Assembly (NCBI RefSeq): GCF_009796285.1
Contig: NZ_CP047020.1
Coordinates: 9,052,001 to 9,116,000, forward strand
Length of the DNA stretch: 64,000 bases
Direction: 5' to 3'
DNA from: Streptomyces broussonetiae
GTDB taxonomy: Bacteria > Actinomycetota > Actinomycetes > Streptomycetales > Streptomycetaceae
The position numbers and the translations under genes were made by a program. Below the pieces are notes generated by a model. That model saw only the letters and a program-made list of their open reading frames with translations. It had not been told where the DNA came from and did no database searches. Position 1 is the stretch's first letter. Every line of letters begins with the position of its first letter. Below, piece after piece: positions 26,788 to 35,288 of this stretch.

Positions 26788-27453
26788 GTGGACACCAGCG
26801 AGCACACGCGGCATCAGGAGCGGACCGGCGGCGGTCCGGTGAACGGGGACCTTCCGCACCGCCCGCGCGACCACCGCCCGCGCGACGCCCGGAGCACTCG
26901 TACGCGCATCCTCCACGCGGCCGGTGCGGTCTTCGCCGAGCGCGGATACGAGGCGGCGACCGTACGGGACATCGCGAGCCGTGCCGGGGTCAACCAGGCA
27001 CTCATATTCCGCTACTTCGGATCCAAGAAAGCCCTGCTCACCGAGGTCATGGCAGAGGGAGGCAAGGAGCAGCTGAGCCATACCCCGCCGGACCGGCTGT
27101 TCGAGACCGCGCTGCGCGGTGTCCTGGAGGAGGGCGGCAAACCCGACTCGGACCGGTTGCTGGCCGTCTATCTGCGCTCCATCGGCAGCGCCGACGCCGC
27201 GCCGGACACCGTGCGCGCGCTGGGGGAGGAGTACGCCGCCGCGCTCGCCGGCCTGTCCTCGGCCGACGACAGCGAGCTGCGCGCCCAGCTCGCCATGGCC
27301 TGGCTGCTCGGCATCGGCCTGATGCGCGTCGTGGTCGGCCAGGAACCCCTGGCGAGCGCGGCACCGGACGAGATCTGCAGCCATGTGCTCACGGCACTCG
27401 AAGGGCTCCTGCAGGACGGGGAAGTGCCCGGTCCCGAGCACGGGAGTGAGTAG
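26788..27453 (+). CDS. TetR-family regulator of the P450 unit
   Basis: A 221-residue TetR protein. After a disordered basic leader (~35 residues) the helix-turn-helix reads ILHAAGAVFAERGYEAATVR then DIASRAGVNQALIFRYFGSK. The C-terminal ligand domain is helical without known motifs. It is divergent from the P450 gene and the spacer holds a TetR-type palindrome, so it probably represses the P450-ferredoxin operon. The GTG start at 26788 follows GGGGCACAGG. Confidence 0.88.
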   Translation: MDTSEHTRHQERTGGGPVNGDLPHRPRDHRPRDARSTRTRILHAAGAVFAERGYEAATVRDIASRAGVNQALIFRYFGSKKALLTEVMAEGGKEQLSHTPPDRLFETALRGVLEEGGKPDSDRLLAVYLRSIGSADAAPDTVRALGEEYAAALAGLSSADDSELRAQLAMAWLLGIGLMRVVVGQEPLASAAPDEICSHVLTALEGLLQDGEVPGPEHGSE

Positions 27454-27473
27454 GGGCGGGGAACGGAGAATCC

Positions 27474-28154
27474 TCAGGCCCTCGTGGCGGACGTGGCGCC
27501 GAGCCCGGTGAGCAGCGCGGTGAGGACGCGGGTCAGCCGGGGTTCCACCTCGACGACGGCATGGCCCAGGCGGGGGTCGCTCGTGTACAGCTCGCGCAGA
27601 CGTGGGCCGGGCGAGGCCATCTGCCACAGTGCCCCGGCCATGCCGGTCGCCGTGGAGATCGTGTCGATGCACTGCGACTCGGTCAGCCCGAGGAGGCGAC
27701 GGAACTCCGCGCCGATCAGCCCGACCTCGTCGAGGGTGACGAGCTTGAAGCATCGCACCGATTCGATCGACACGTTGCGTTCGAGGTTCAGGGGCGCCTG
27801 GGCGAGCAGGTCGCAGAACATGGGGCGTGCGGCGAGTGAGCGGGCGACGACGGCGGCGACCTCGGCGGGTGTGGCCTGTGTCCTGCCCTCCAGGTCGCCG
27901 CGCAGCTCGGCGGACCACTGCCGCCAGCCCTCCGCGGTCAGCTCGAGGAAGATCTGCTCCCGGGTCTCGAAGTAACGCAGCAGCGCCGACTTGTGCATGC
28001 CCACCTCGGCGGCGATGTCGGTGAGGGTGACGTCGCGTACGCCGCGCAGACGGCCGAGGGCGCGAGCCGCGTCCAGGATCGCCTCTTCTCGTGCCTGTTT
28101 GGCCTGGGCGCTGCGCGCACGTCGAAAGGCGGGCTCGTTCATGCGGGACATCAT
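27474..28154 (-). CDS. TetR-family regulator of the SDR gene
   Basis: A 226-residue TetR protein with the DNA-binding domain EEAILDAARALGRLRGVRDV, then TDIAAEVGMHKSALLRYFETRE, and a long helical ligand domain. It is divergent from the short-chain dehydrogenase at 28212 and the 57-base spacer contains a perfect 8-base inverted repeat. It almost certainly represses that gene. It converges on the P450-linked TetR gene. Confidence 0.9.
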   Translation of the reverse strand: MMSRMNEPAFRRARSAQAKQAREEAILDAARALGRLRGVRDVTLTDIAAEVGMHKSALLRYFETREQIFLELTAEGWRQWSAELRGDLEGRTQATPAEVAAVVARSLAARPMFCDLLAQAPLNLERNVSIESVRCFKLVTLDEVGLIGAEFRRLLGLTESQCIDTISTATGMAGALWQMASPGPRLRELYTSDPRLGHAVVEVEPRLTRVLTALLTGLGATSATRA

Positions 28155-28164
28155 AGGAACGCGT

Positions 28165-28183
28165 AATGCAACAGTGTTGCATT
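28165..28183. promoter_or_regulatory. TetR operator between regulator and SDR genes
   Basis: AATGCAAC (28165-28172) and GTTGCATT (28176-28183) are perfect arms around AGT. A further GTTGCA half-site lies at 28198-28203, immediately before the SDR ATG, which would occlude the ribosome or promoter region. Confidence 0.78.
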
Positions 28184-28211
28184 ATTAAGAGAACGGTGTT
28201 GCACTAACGGG

Positions 28212-29093
28212 ATGACTCAACAGGATTCCCAGGTCTGGTTCATCACCGGTTCGTCGCGCGGCTTCGGCCGTGCCCTGGTCACCGCCGCCCTCGAGGCCGG
28301 AGACCGTGTCGTCGCCACCGCCCGCCGCCCCGAGGCGCTCGCCGAAGCGTTCGGTGAGTACGGCGACCGGATCCTTCCCCTCGCCCTGGACGTCACCAGC
28401 CCGGACGCCGCCCGGCAGGCCGTCGAGGAGGCCGTCGCCCGCTCAGGACGCATCGACGTGCTCGTGAACAACGCGGGCTACGCGAACGTGTCGCCCGTCG
28501 AGACGGCGGACGACGACGACTTCCGCGCCCAGTTCGAGACGAACTTCTGGGGCGTCTACAACGTCACGAAGGCCGCGCTGCCCACCCTGCGCCGGCAGGG
28601 TGCGGGCACCGTCGTGCAGTTCTCCTCCGTCGGCGGCCGGGTCGGCGGATCGCCGGGCATCGCCTCGTACCAGGCGGCCAAGTTCGCCGTGGACGGCTTC
28701 AGCCGCGTCCTCGCGGCAGAGACCGCGCCCTTCGGCGTGCGGGTCATGGTCGTGGAACCGAGCGGCTTCGCCACGGACTGGGCCGGGTCCTCCATGACGG
28801 TCCACGCGATCCCCGAGGCCTACGACGAGACCGTGGGCGCAATGAACCGGCTCGTGCGACAGAACACGGCCGGTGCGGCCGGCGACCCGCGCCGGGCGGC
28901 CGAGATCATCGTCCGCAGCGTGCGGCAGGATCAGGTCCCGAGCCATCTCCTCCTGGGCGTGAACGCCGTGACCATGGCGCAGGACTACTCCGGCCGTCAG
29001 CTCGCGCAGGCGACCGAGTGGGAGAAGGTGAGCCGCTCGGCCGACTTCAGCGAGCCCTACCCGGTACAGCTCCCCTCGGAAGAGCGAGCGTGA
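28212..29093 (+). CDS. Short-chain dehydrogenase/reductase (SDR)
   Basis: A 293-residue classical SDR. The cofactor loop is FITGSSRGFGRALV, with VNNAGYANVSPVE, catalytic serine in QFSSVGGRVGG and the active pair in SYQAAKFAVDGFSRV (Tyr-x-x-x-Lys). The residue pattern after beta-2 (ATARRPE) favours NADP(H). It oxidises or reduces an alcohol/carbonyl of unknown identity and is probably induced by release of the divergent TetR repressor. The GTTGCACTAACGGGATG context shows no strong ribosome site, so weak or near-leaderless expression is possible. Confidence 0.92.
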   Translation: MTQQDSQVWFITGSSRGFGRALVTAALEAGDRVVATARRPEALAEAFGEYGDRILPLALDVTSPDAARQAVEEAVARSGRIDVLVNNAGYANVSPVETADDDDFRAQFETNFWGVYNVTKAALPTLRRQGAGTVVQFSSVGGRVGGSPGIASYQAAKFAVDGFSRVLAAETAPFGVRVMVVEPSGFATDWAGSSMTVHAIPEAYDETVGAMNRLVRQNTAGAAGDPRRAAEIIVRSVRQDQVPSHLLLGVNAVTMAQDYSGRQLAQATEWEKVSRSADFSEPYPVQLPSEERA

Positions 29094-29436
29094 CAGCAGG
29101 CACGTGAAGGCCGGGTTCCGCAGCCGTCTCGACAGGTGGCGGCTGCCTTCGGGTCGCATGGCTCGGCGCGCTCACTCGTATGCCCAACGGCGCCGGTGGC
29201 CCGCAGCGGCACAGTGCCGCCCTGCGCGTGCGGACCGGCCGGGGCGGGACGGGGCCCCGCGCCACCACCGCCGGCCCGCGGGCCTCGCATCAGGCGAGAC
29301 CTGACGTGCACGGTCGCCCATGGGGCCATACCGTCAAAGGCACGGACCAGCAGGCCCCAGAGGCCGCCGGGCGGTCGATGCGGCCCGTTCGATGGGTAGA
29401 GCACGGTGAGGCTGCAGGCCGGTCAGGGAGACAGGC
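29094..29436. other. Gene-free stretch
   Basis: About 340 bases between the SDR and DUF3566 genes. No frame here has coding character, and I see no convincing hairpin, operator or fragment. Confidence 0.5.
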
Positions 29437-30336
29437 ATGAGCCGAGCCAGGCGCAGCCCCCGCGGCACCACACCCGGACGGCTGACACCCGAGCGGGACG
29501 GTGGTCTGCGCATCCCCCTGGAGAACGGGTCCGCTGCCGAGCGGCAGAGCACGGTGCGCCCCGACGCGGCCGAGGAGCGGACGGCACCCGGGGCTCGCCT
29601 CGAGGAGCGGTCGGCGCCACAGGACGAACCGGCCGGCGTCCTGGACCACGATGGATCCCCGTCGACGCCGTCCGTCCCGTTCGGGCCCGCGCCGGAGCCG
29701 TCCGCCCCGGTCGGACCCGCGCGAGTGTCCGCTGCCCTGGTCGGATCCGCGCCGGGGTCCCTTCTGCCGGTCGGACCCGACCAAGGACAGGTCCGCCTGC
29801 CACGGTCCGCCGCACCGGCAACTGGTCCCTCGCGGCGCCCGGCACCGGCCGGCCTGTGGACGATCCGGCTGCGCATATCCGAGGGAGGCCCCTGGTCGGT
29901 GATGCTGACGAGCTTCCTGCTCCTGGCCGGGCTCGGTGTGATCGCGGTGGTCACCGCGGTCGTCGTCTGGTACATGATGGAGGCGATGGCCCCGGATGTG
30001 CTGCCGAAACTGAGCACCGTCCTGGGGGTCGGGATCGGTGTCGTCTGCCTGGAAGTCGTCCTGGGCACGTGCCTGGCGACGCTGGGCACCTTCATCTACA
30101 ACCTGTCGGTGCAGTACAACGGCGGCCTCGAAGTGGTCGTGACCAACGACCTGGGGCCGACCCCGGCCGCGGCCCGGGCCCTGCGGCACATGGCCCGAGC
30201 CCGGCTCCGTACCCGCCGCTACCTGCGTACGCACACCCCGGTCCGGGCCGCCCATGCCGTAGGGCGCCTGCCTGTCGTGTGCCGCCCCGGGCGGCGACTT
30301 CCGCTGCGTCCGCCACGTGGCGGACGAGGAGAGTGA
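29437..30336 (+). CDS. DUF3566-type membrane protein
   Basis: A 299-residue protein. The first ~140 residues are low-complexity and Pro/Ala/Gly-rich, containing a 10-residue tandem repeat. Then comes a DUF3566-like block (RLRISEGGPWSVMLTSFLLL) with two membrane helices (~residues 150-176 and 192-220) and a YNLSVQYNGGLEVVVTNDL end. DUF3566 proteins are small actinobacterial membrane proteins, usually encoded next to gyrA; this copy is elsewhere and has a longer tail, so it is a paralog. The basic C-terminus after ~235 may be disordered. Function unknown. Confidence 0.75.
   Translation: MSRARRSPRGTTPGRLTPERDGGLRIPLENGSAAERQSTVRPDAAEERTAPGARLEERSAPQDEPAGVLDHDGSPSTPSVPFGPAPEPSAPVGPARVSAALVGSAPGSLLPVGPDQGQVRLPRSAAPATGPSRRPAPAGLWTIRLRISEGGPWSVMLTSFLLLAGLGVIAVVTAVVVWYMMEAMAPDVLPKLSTVLGVGIGVVCLEVVLGTCLATLGTFIYNLSVQYNGGLEVVVTNDLGPTPAAARALRHMARARLRTRRYLRTHTPVRAAHAVGRLPVVCRPGRRLPLRPPRGGRGE
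29681..29780 (+). repeat. 30-bp coding tandem repeat in the DUF3566 gene
   Basis: Three full copies (29681, 29711, 29741) and a partial fourth of a 30-base unit beginning TCGGACCCGCGC encode decapeptides starting VG(P/S)A. The copies have diverged but phase is kept, indicating an expandable linker rather than a fold. Confidence 0.7.
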
Positions 30337-30402
30337 GCAGGGCCGCCGGATCGTAACCAACAGAGGCTTCCCCGGCGGGGAAGTCGTTGTCATGATCCAG
30401 CC

Positions 30403-30951
30403 ATGGCCGAGAATGTTTCACCCATCTACCAGGCGCAGTACGGCTGGGACCGCAGGACCACCGCGGTCGTGGCTGTCAGCGCCCTCTTCACCGTCTGCCT
30501 GCTGATCCCGGGCATGCCGCTGTACGCACGGATTCTGGGGCTGCCGCTGTTCGGCGGGGGAGGGCTGTTCATGGTGTACGTGGCGATGAGCGGCAAGGTC
30601 GCTTTCCGCGTGGACGAGACAGGGGTGCTCCTCGGCGGAAGCCCGGCGCGGTACGAGGCCACCACCGCCCATGTGCCCTGGGGTGACATCACCGGCGTTG
30701 TCCTGTGGTACCAGGCCGCGGGCAGGGCCACCGTGCCGTACGCAGGGGTCACCCGGCGCGAAGGCGCGCCTGCGCTGCCCGGGGACGGCCCCAAGTCCCG
30801 TGCCGTCCTGGGACACCTCGCTTCCGTGCCCGCCGATGTCGCGATCTCCTCCCGGGCGGTGACCGGGTGGCGCCTGGACAACGAGCGGTTGATCAGCGCC
30901 GTGAACCACTTCGCGCCGGGCATCCCCGTACGTGAGTATCCGCGCCCGTAG
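30403..30951 (+). CDS. Two-helix membrane protein with PH-like domain
   Basis: A 182-residue protein. Two hydrophobic helices (~residues 20-38 and 42-62) are followed by a soluble region with VDETGVLLGGSPARY and VPWGDITGVVLW, typical of bacterial PH-like domains attached to membrane hairpins. Such proteins are probably membrane-surface adaptors. It is 66 bases after the DUF3566 gene on the same strand and may be co-transcribed. No catalytic residues are seen. Confidence 0.72.
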   Translation: MAENVSPIYQAQYGWDRRTTAVVAVSALFTVCLLIPGMPLYARILGLPLFGGGGLFMVYVAMSGKVAFRVDETGVLLGGSPARYEATTAHVPWGDITGVVLWYQAAGRATVPYAGVTRREGAPALPGDGPKSRAVLGHLASVPADVAISSRAVTGWRLDNERLISAVNHFAPGIPVREYPRP

Positions 30952-30983
30952 AGCACGTACGAGGTGACGGTGTTCTCCGCCGC

Positions 30984-31541
30984 TCAGAATGTCCACCGGG
31001 TGTGGCTGAAGACGCCGTCGCGCCGGCCGAAGCCGTATGCCGCGTCCGGGACCACCGCGAACACCGTCGCGTCTCCCTTGCGGAACGCGTCCCCGATTCC
31101 GTGGAAGGTGCCCTCGGGCGAGGTGATGTGCGCGCCGTACTTCGCCTCGTATGCGGCGATGACCTCCTCCAGTACGGCCGGCTCGGCGACCGGCTCGGCC
31201 TTGCCCGCGACCACGAGGTCGAGGCCTTCGCCGAGGGAGTTGCCGCCGGTGGTCAGCGCGCAGTGGCTGTCCTGAGCGAGGTTCCTCGCTTTCTGCTCCT
31301 GCGGGCCGGTGGCGAAGTACAGCACCCCGTCGTGCCAGGCGGCGATCACGGGGGTGACGTGCAGTCGGCCGTCGGGACGGACCGTGGACACCCAGAAGAT
31401 CTCGGCGGCGGTCAGTACGCGCTGGGCCTCGGCCCAGTCGGTGGCGGTGACGTCCGCGGCACCCGGCCGGGGATTGACCGCGGAGCTGTAGCGGGCGTCC
31501 AGCTCGGGGGTGGGCTGTTCGGCGGGCCCTTGCTTCGGCAT
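30984..31541 (-). CDS. Pyridoxamine 5'-phosphate oxidase-fold (FMN/F420) protein
   Basis: A 185-residue split-barrel protein. FWVSTVRPDGRLHVTPVIAA and YFATGPQEQKARNLAQDSHC are the typical flavin-binding strands. The family includes FMN- and F420-dependent reductases and heme-degrading proteins. The ATG at 31541 is chosen since GGAACT/AAGGAG-type sequence precedes it and fold homology starts soon after; 26 earlier in-frame codons are not needed. Standalone, convergent with the PH-like gene. Confidence 0.83.
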   Translation of the reverse strand: MPKQGPAEQPTPELDARYSSAVNPRPGAADVTATDWAEAQRVLTAAEIFWVSTVRPDGRLHVTPVIAAWHDGVLYFATGPQEQKARNLAQDSHCALTTGGNSLGEGLDLVVAGKAEPVAEPAVLEEVIAAYEAKYGAHITSPEGTFHGIGDAFRKGDATVFAVVPDAAYGFGRRDGVFSHTRWTF

Positions 31542-31912
31542 GGCGGAACTCCTTTCCTCTCGTCCATGAAGACCGCTTGCCCGAGCGAAAGTCATCGGCA
31601 CGCCAAGCAGCCGCATCATGTGGGTGACGCCGGCTTTGGTCCCGGGTCCGACACGACACCGGGTTCAGGCCGGTTCTTCCGAGCCGGGTGTCCGATGCCG
31701 CAGAAGGGTGCGAGAAGGCACTACCGCGCGCAGGGCGCTCTCCGCCGTCCGGAATCCGCTGTTCGAGTGGCTCCGCAGCCGTAGCCCGTCCCCCCGGGTC
31801 TTGGTGCGCCGTGTCCCCGGTCCTGCCGCAGCGCCGTCGAAAGCCCCGACGGCTTCAGACGGTGAAGTGAAGCGGGGCACCGGCCGCCCGCAGGCGGAGG
31901 GTACGGGCGTTT

Positions 31913-31948
31913 GGATCACGGTTTTGTTGACGCGCCCAACCGTGATCC
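31913..31948. promoter_or_regulatory. Perfect 11-bp inverted repeat upstream of the esterase gene
   Basis: GGATCACGGTT (31913-31923) and AACCGTGATCC (31938-31948) are perfect arms around 14 bases that include TTGACG. It lies 50 bases before the esterase ATG. It could be a regulator operator or an RNA hairpin in the leader. No good -10 box follows at the right distance from TTGACG. Confidence 0.55.
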
Positions 31949-31998
31949 GCGAGCGCACGTCTAACACGGTGCAACATCGACCTGCTGGGAGACTGCCC

Positions 31999-33054
31999 AT
32001 GAGTCTGACGGGGACGCCGTTCTTGGTCCTGCTGATCGCGGCCACCGTACTGTGCGTGGCCGGCACCATGGTGCTCTGGTCACGGATGCGGGGACCGCAG
32101 TCGCTGCGCTGGCTGCTGCGGCTGGTGATGATCGGCCTGTGCCAGCTCACCGCGATCGCCGTGGTCGCCACCTGGATCAACAACGGCTACGGTCTGTACG
32201 CCTCCTGGGACGACCTGCTGGGCAGGGACAACGGGACCGTCGCCATGCCCGGTCCGCCGGCCGACCGTGCGAAGTTCACCCACAGCGACACGGGAATGCT
32301 GGACACCTACTTCCGTGGCCAGCACTCACAACTGTCCGGGCAGGTCATCGTATGGACGCCACCGGAGTACGGACAGCCGCAGTACCGCCACACGCGCTTC
32401 CCGGTCGTGCTGCTCCTGCACGGAGTGCCGGGCAGCCCCGCATCCTGGCTGGAACACGGCGGCATGCCCGGAGACTTCGAGCGCCTGATGAAGGAGGGCA
32501 CCTCGCACCCGTTCATCCTGGTGATGCCGGTGGTCGACCCGGGCGGTGTGGACACCGACTGCACCGATCAGCCGAACCGGAAGGTCGCCACCTGGATGGC
32601 GCGTGACGTGCCGGAGCTGATCAGCCACAAGTTCCGCACCCTGCCCGGTCCCAAGGGCTGGGGCGTCATGGGCTTCTCCACCGGAGGGTTCTGCGCCGCG
32701 CGGCTTCCCCTCGCCTACCCGAAGGTCTTCGGCGCCGGCGCCGCACTCGATCCCGATCCGCTGACCGGTGACACGAGCGTCATCACGGACCCGGCGTCGC
32801 GGGAACGCACCAGCCCCACGTACATGGTCAAGCACGCCACCGCATCGGTGAGCCTGTTCCTGGCCACATCGGCGGAGGACCGGCTCAGCCCGCCGCACTA
32901 CATCGAGCAGTTCGCCAAGGCCGCCGCCAACACCAAGGTCCGGACGCAGACCATGGTGCTGCCCAACGGAGGCCACAACTACAACACCTGGACACGGCTG
33001 TACCCGCCGGCCTTCAGCTTCCTCAGCCACCACACCAGCGCGCCGAAGGGATGA
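31999..33054 (+). CDS. Membrane-anchored esterase (esterase D / antigen-85-like alpha/beta hydrolase)
   Basis: A 351-residue protein with two N-terminal membrane helices (~5-25 and ~38-58), then an extracytoplasmic alpha/beta hydrolase domain. The elements are VVLLLHGVPGSPASWLEHG, nucleophile elbow GFSTGG, acidic SAEDRLSP and histidine in NGGHNYNTW. This layout matches putative esterases related to mycolyl/diacylglycerol transferases and enterobactin-esterase-like enzymes. ATG 31999 is preferred over much longer in-frame extensions because it opens the first helix and GGGAGA precedes it. The substrate is probably an ester outside the cell. Confidence 0.83.
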   Translation: MSLTGTPFLVLLIAATVLCVAGTMVLWSRMRGPQSLRWLLRLVMIGLCQLTAIAVVATWINNGYGLYASWDDLLGRDNGTVAMPGPPADRAKFTHSDTGMLDTYFRGQHSQLSGQVIVWTPPEYGQPQYRHTRFPVVLLLHGVPGSPASWLEHGGMPGDFERLMKEGTSHPFILVMPVVDPGGVDTDCTDQPNRKVATWMARDVPELISHKFRTLPGPKGWGVMGFSTGGFCAARLPLAYPKVFGAGAALDPDPLTGDTSVITDPASRERTSPTYMVKHATASVSLFLATSAEDRLSPPHYIEQFAKAAANTKVRTQTMVLPNGGHNYNTWTRLYPPAFSFLSHHTSAPKG

Positions 33055-33099
33055 CCGGGCCCGTACGGCCCTGACGGCATCCGCGCGCAGCGAGTCCGA

Positions 33100-33609
33100 T
33101 CAGATGCCGAACGGCGCGGCGTAGCGGATGACGCCGCTGGGCAGAGGACGGCCCTCGTCCAGAGTGAGGGCCATCAGGGCCTCGTCGGGGACGTCGAAGC
33201 TCACGCGGATGCCGTGCTCCGAGGCCCGGCCGAAGCCGAAGCGCGGGTAGTACGAAGGGTGTCCGAGGACGACGACGTGGCACTCGCCCCGGTCCTTGGC
33301 GGCCTGGAGAACGGCTCGGACCGCGGCGGATCCGGCGCCGGTGCGCTGATGCTCGGGGCCTACGGCCACGGGTGCGAGGCACAGCGCCGGAGCGTCCGCG
33401 ATGTGGCAGCGGGTGAGCAGGGCGTGACCGACGACCGTGCCGTTCGCGTCCGTGCTGACGACGGACAGACCCTCGATCCAGGAGGTGTCGGCGCGCAGTG
33501 CGTCGACGAGGCCGGCCTCCAGGGGAGTGTCGAAGGCCGCGAGGTCGATCTCGCGGATGGCGGAGACGTCGCCGGGTGTCTCGGCACGTGTGATCCAGGC
33601 GCTGGGCAC
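33100..33609 (-). CDS. GNAT-family N-acetyltransferase
   Basis: A 169-residue GNAT protein. LAPVAVGPEHQRTGAGSAAVRA is the acetyl-CoA pyrophosphate loop (Q-x-x-G-x-G/A), and VVLGHPSYYPRFGF is the C-terminal beta-bulge common in the YhbS-like subgroup. It acetylates an amine, identity unknown. GTG 33609 is chosen because AAGGAA lies upstream and the fold begins there; ATG 33684 is also in frame and would overlap the end of the upstream acetyltransferase gene. Confidence 0.83.
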   Translation of the reverse strand: MPSAWITRAETPGDVSAIREIDLAAFDTPLEAGLVDALRADTSWIEGLSVVSTDANGTVVGHALLTRCHIADAPALCLAPVAVGPEHQRTGAGSAAVRAVLQAAKDRGECHVVVLGHPSYYPRFGFGRASEHGIRVSFDVPDEALMALTLDEGRPLPSGVIRYAAPFGI

Positions 33610-33680
33610 GGGGGACTGACGTTCCTTCCCTGGTGATGTTCGTGCGGTCGTCTCGGCTCCACGCCACACGCGAAGAGTCG

Positions 33681-34214
33681 TCACAGTACCGTGCGGCCTT
33701 GCCCCGTGGTCAGTGCGCGCTGCATGAGGAAGGTGTCGATCCAGCGGCCGTGTTTGTGGCCGACCTCCCTCAGGCGGCCGGAGTCGGTGAAGCCGAAGCG
33801 GCGGTGCAGGGAGCGGGAGGCGTCGCTGCCGGTGTCGGCGATGACGGCGATCATCTGGCGCATGCCCGCCCGGGCGGACTCGGCGATGACCGCCTCGAGC
33901 AGGGCCGCACCGAGCCCCCGGCCGGTGGCGTCGGGGGCGAGGTAGATGGTGTCCTCCACCGTGTGCCGGTACGCCGGCTTGGCTCGCCAGGGAGATGCAT
34001 GAGCGAAGCCGACCGCCGCGCCGTCCGACTCGGCGACGAGAAAGGGCAGATTCCGTTCGGTCAGCTCCTCCAGTCGTCCCTCCCAGTGGGCGACGGTCGG
34101 CGGGATCTCCTCGAAGGTGGCCACGCTGTGGCGGACGTAGTGCGCGCAGATGCAGGCCACAGCCTTGAGGTCACAGGGGGTCGCCGGGCGGATGACCGCT
34201 TGCGGAGCTGTCAT
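33681..34214 (-). CDS. Phosphinothricin-acetyltransferase-like GNAT
   Basis: A 177-residue GNAT resembling the Pat/Bar group: IRPATPCDLKAVACICAHYV at the start, EEIPPTVAHWEGRLEEL, DTIYLAPDATGRGLGAALLE (CoA loop) and SRSLHRRFGFTDSGRLREVG. Pat-like proteins acetylate glutamate-analogue antibiotics or methionine sulfoximine, but most genomic copies are uncharacterised. It is divergent from an XRE-cupin regulator with only 49 bases between starts, so the two are probably co-regulated. A second GNAT gene follows. Confidence 0.87.
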   Translation of the reverse strand: MTAPQAVIRPATPCDLKAVACICAHYVRHSVATFEEIPPTVAHWEGRLEELTERNLPFLVAESDGAAVGFAHASPWRAKPAYRHTVEDTIYLAPDATGRGLGAALLEAVIAESARAGMRQMIAVIADTGSDASRSLHRRFGFTDSGRLREVGHKHGRWIDTFLMQRALTTGQGRTVL

Positions 34215-34230
34215 GTTCGGGCACTCATTT

Positions 34231-34261
34231 CTCTATAGTGAAATGCATAGCTATTATAGAG
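34231..34261. promoter_or_regulatory. Divergent promoter/operator of the GNAT and XRE-cupin genes
   Basis: The 49-base spacer is strikingly AT-rich. CTCTATA (34231-34237) and TATAGAG (34255-34261) form perfect 7-base arms around 17 bases, with TATAGT- and TATTAT-like -10 boxes inside. The right arm ends two bases before the XRE ATG, so both genes likely have very short leaders and share a symmetric control site. Confidence 0.65.
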
Positions 34262-34263
34262 GA

Positions 34264-34833
34264 ATGCTGGATCTCGTGACCCTGGGCGGCCGTGTGCAGA
34301 AGCTGAGGCACGGACTCGGCCTGACCCTGCAACAGCTGGCGGACGCGGCCGAGGTGAGTGTGAGCATGCTGTCGTCGGTCGAGCGCGGCCAGAAGGCGCC
34401 CACCGTCGTCGTCCTCGCACGCATCGCCGACGGCTTGGGTGTCCCTCTTGCCGAACTGGTCACAGAGCCGGACGATCTGCACGTGATCGTGCGCCGCGCC
34501 GCCGAGCAGGACACCGTCGAGGAGCCGGGTGGCTGGCATCGGACGATCCTGACACCGGTGGTGCCCGGCGTGAACTTCGAATGGATCCGTACGGTCCTGC
34601 CCTCGGGCTGCGACGCCGGGGAGTTCCCCGCCTACGCGTCGGGCTCGCACGAGTTCATCGCGGTGGAATCCGGCACCCTGCACCTCACGCTCGCCGACCG
34701 CGCCGTGGATCTCGGTGCCGGAGACTCGGTGTACTTCGCCGCCGATGTCGTCCACGGCTATGCCAATCCCGGACCGGCACCGTGTACGTACTACGTCGCG
34801 GCGCTCATCATGCGTCCCCGCGGTGCGAGATAG
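34264..34833 (+). CDS. XRE-family regulator with C-terminal cupin domain
   Basis: A 189-residue protein. The N-terminal XRE helix-turn-helix reads LGGRVQKLRHGLGLTLQQLA then SVSMLSSVERGQKAPTVVVL, and the C-terminal cupin barrel SHEFIAVESGTLHLTLADRA then LGAGDSVYFAADVVHGYANP binds a small effector. Such regulators commonly control amino-acid or amine metabolism and linked acetyltransferases. ATG 34264 fits the HTH start; the leader is nearly absent. It probably controls the divergent GNAT gene. Confidence 0.9.
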   Translation: MLDLVTLGGRVQKLRHGLGLTLQQLADAAEVSVSMLSSVERGQKAPTVVVLARIADGLGVPLAELVTEPDDLHVIVRRAAEQDTVEEPGGWHRTILTPVVPGVNFEWIRTVLPSGCDAGEFPAYASGSHEFIAVESGTLHLTLADRAVDLGAGDSVYFAADVVHGYANPGPAPCTYYVAALIMRPRGAR

Positions 34834-34879
34834 AGAACCTGGAAACCGCGGGTGGGCCAACGCGTCAATGCGCCAACGG

Positions 34880-35110
34880 GGCAAAGGGGGACCGTCAACC
34901 GCAGCCGCGCGTGGTCGTGGCCGAGTGGGCCGGGGCGGTGGAAGCCGTCCGGACGCCGGCCGTGCCGGGCGAAGAACGCCTGCGCCCGCGCGCTGGCGTC
35001 CCAGCGCTCCAGCACGCCGTGGGTCAGCCGGTCCGCATGCGGCCGCCGCACGAACGCCTTGTGGAGCAGGCCGCCGACGCCGCGAGCCCAGCCGGTCGGT
35101 TCGACGTCGA
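34880..35110 (-). pseudogene. Decayed GNAT acetyltransferase (C-terminal half)
   Basis: The minus strand encodes GWARGVGGLLHKAFV (a degraded CoA loop), then LERWDASARAQAFFARHGRRP and DGFHRPGPLGHDHARLRLTV, the usual GNAT C-terminal order. The N-terminal half and a start codon are missing. The remaining gap to 35288 shows nothing else. Confidence 0.5.
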
Positions 35111-35288
35111 ACTCTGAGCACTGTCGAACCCGGGTCACCGTCCGAGAGCGCGCTGCGTACGCTCGCCGGCTGGACCACCGGCAGCGCGTACACCCAAGCC
35201 GATGGAGCGGCCACGCACGAGCACTGAAGCGGGCGGTCGGCGCTCGCTGATGCCTCTGGCAGGCCTCTCTCTGCCGCCGGAGCGGAAG

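Noticed and set aside
31924..31965. Sigma-70 promoter from TTGACG in the inverted repeat before the esterase
   Set aside because: No acceptable -10 hexamer lies 16-19 bases downstream.
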